A stretch of DNA of 6,208 bases from the NCBI GenBank assembly GCA_019347995.1, contig JAHWKH010000163.1, forward strand, positions 1 to 6,208, in the 5' to 3' direction. How positions within the stretch are numbered: position 1 is the stretch's first letter; every line of letters begins with the position of its first letter. Of this stretch, positions 6,183 through 6,208 are shown piece after piece. A program made the position numbers and the translations under genes. Source of the stretch: Gemmatimonadota bacterium. GTDB taxonomy: Bacteria > Gemmatimonadota > Gemmatimonadetes > Longimicrobiales > UBA6960. The notes beneath the pieces are model-generated. The model ran no database searches, was not told the origin of the DNA, and saw nothing but the letters and a program-made list of their open reading frames with translations.

Positions 6183-6208
6183 ACCTCCTCCTCCTCCGGC
6201 ACGGCGTC
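6179..6208 (-). CDS. 3' end of an upstream gene (last 9 residues), unidentified
   Basis: Reading the minus strand from the window edge gives DAVPEEEEV followed by TGA at 6181-6179. This frame is offset from the recJ frame and ends in a CTGA overlap with the proposed recJ start, the same arrangement as the downstream junctions. That is the main reason to believe it is a real gene end. Only a short acidic tail is visible, so the product cannot be identified. In several bacterial groups secF lies directly before recJ, and an acidic SecF tail would fit, but this is inference from neighbourhood only. The run of Glu codons doubles as the purine-rich ribosome binding site of recJ. Confidence 0.5.
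   Translation of the reverse strand, partial: DAVPEEEEV
6184..6197 (-). promoter_or_regulatory. Purine-rich Shine-Dalgarno run that decides the recJ start
   Basis: The minus strand carries four overlapping GGAGG units (GGAGGAGGAGGAGG), one nucleotide before CTG at 6182-6180. The second and third units, counted from the 5' side, sit 7 and 4 nt from that CTG, within the usual spacing. No ATG, GTG or TTG lies in the recJ frame between here and the ATG at 6098. The run therefore supports initiation at the CTG or by coupling to the upstream stop codon. Confidence 0.5.

Overview
The window is a GC-rich (roughly 70% by eye) bacterial chromosomal segment in which every supported gene lies on the minus strand, so the genes read from right (6208) to left (1). 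The GC content, the frequent GTG starts and the 4-nt stop/start overlaps suggest a GC-rich environmental bacterium. Candidate Rokubacteria/Methylomirabilota or a deltaproteobacterium-like lineage would fit, but this is a guess and no feature fixes the taxon.

Right part (6208 to 2382): the last ten codons of an unidentified upstream gene run into recJ (single-strand DNA exonuclease), then rsmD (16S rRNA m2G966 methyltransferase), coaD (phosphopantetheine adenylyltransferase, CoA synthesis) and pta (phosphate acetyltransferase). Each junction is a 4-nt overlap (CTGA, GTGA, ATGA, GTGA), so this looks like one translationally coupled housekeeping operon. The recJ start is notable because the only start that keeps its conserved N-terminus is a CTG.

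Middle (2381 to 2200): a 182-nt gap without a convincing gene. It holds a possible weak promoter, three short GC-rich dyads and a strong ribosome binding site.

Left part (2199 to 1): a three-gene partner-switching cassette. It consists of a STAS-domain antagonist with an intact phosphorylatable serine, an RsbW/SpoIIAB-like ATP-binding serine kinase with an unusual acidic tail, and a GAF plus PP2C (SpoIIE/RsbU-type) phosphatase that runs off the left edge. By family knowledge the kinase phosphorylates the STAS protein, the phosphatase reverses this in response to a signal, and unphosphorylated STAS protein sequesters the kinase away from its target. No sigma factor or other target is visible.

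I see no RNA gene, mobile element, CRISPR array or clearly undescribed system. The points most worth checking are the CTG start of recJ, the missing target of the partner switch, the kinase tail and the unassigned N-terminal region of the phosphatase.
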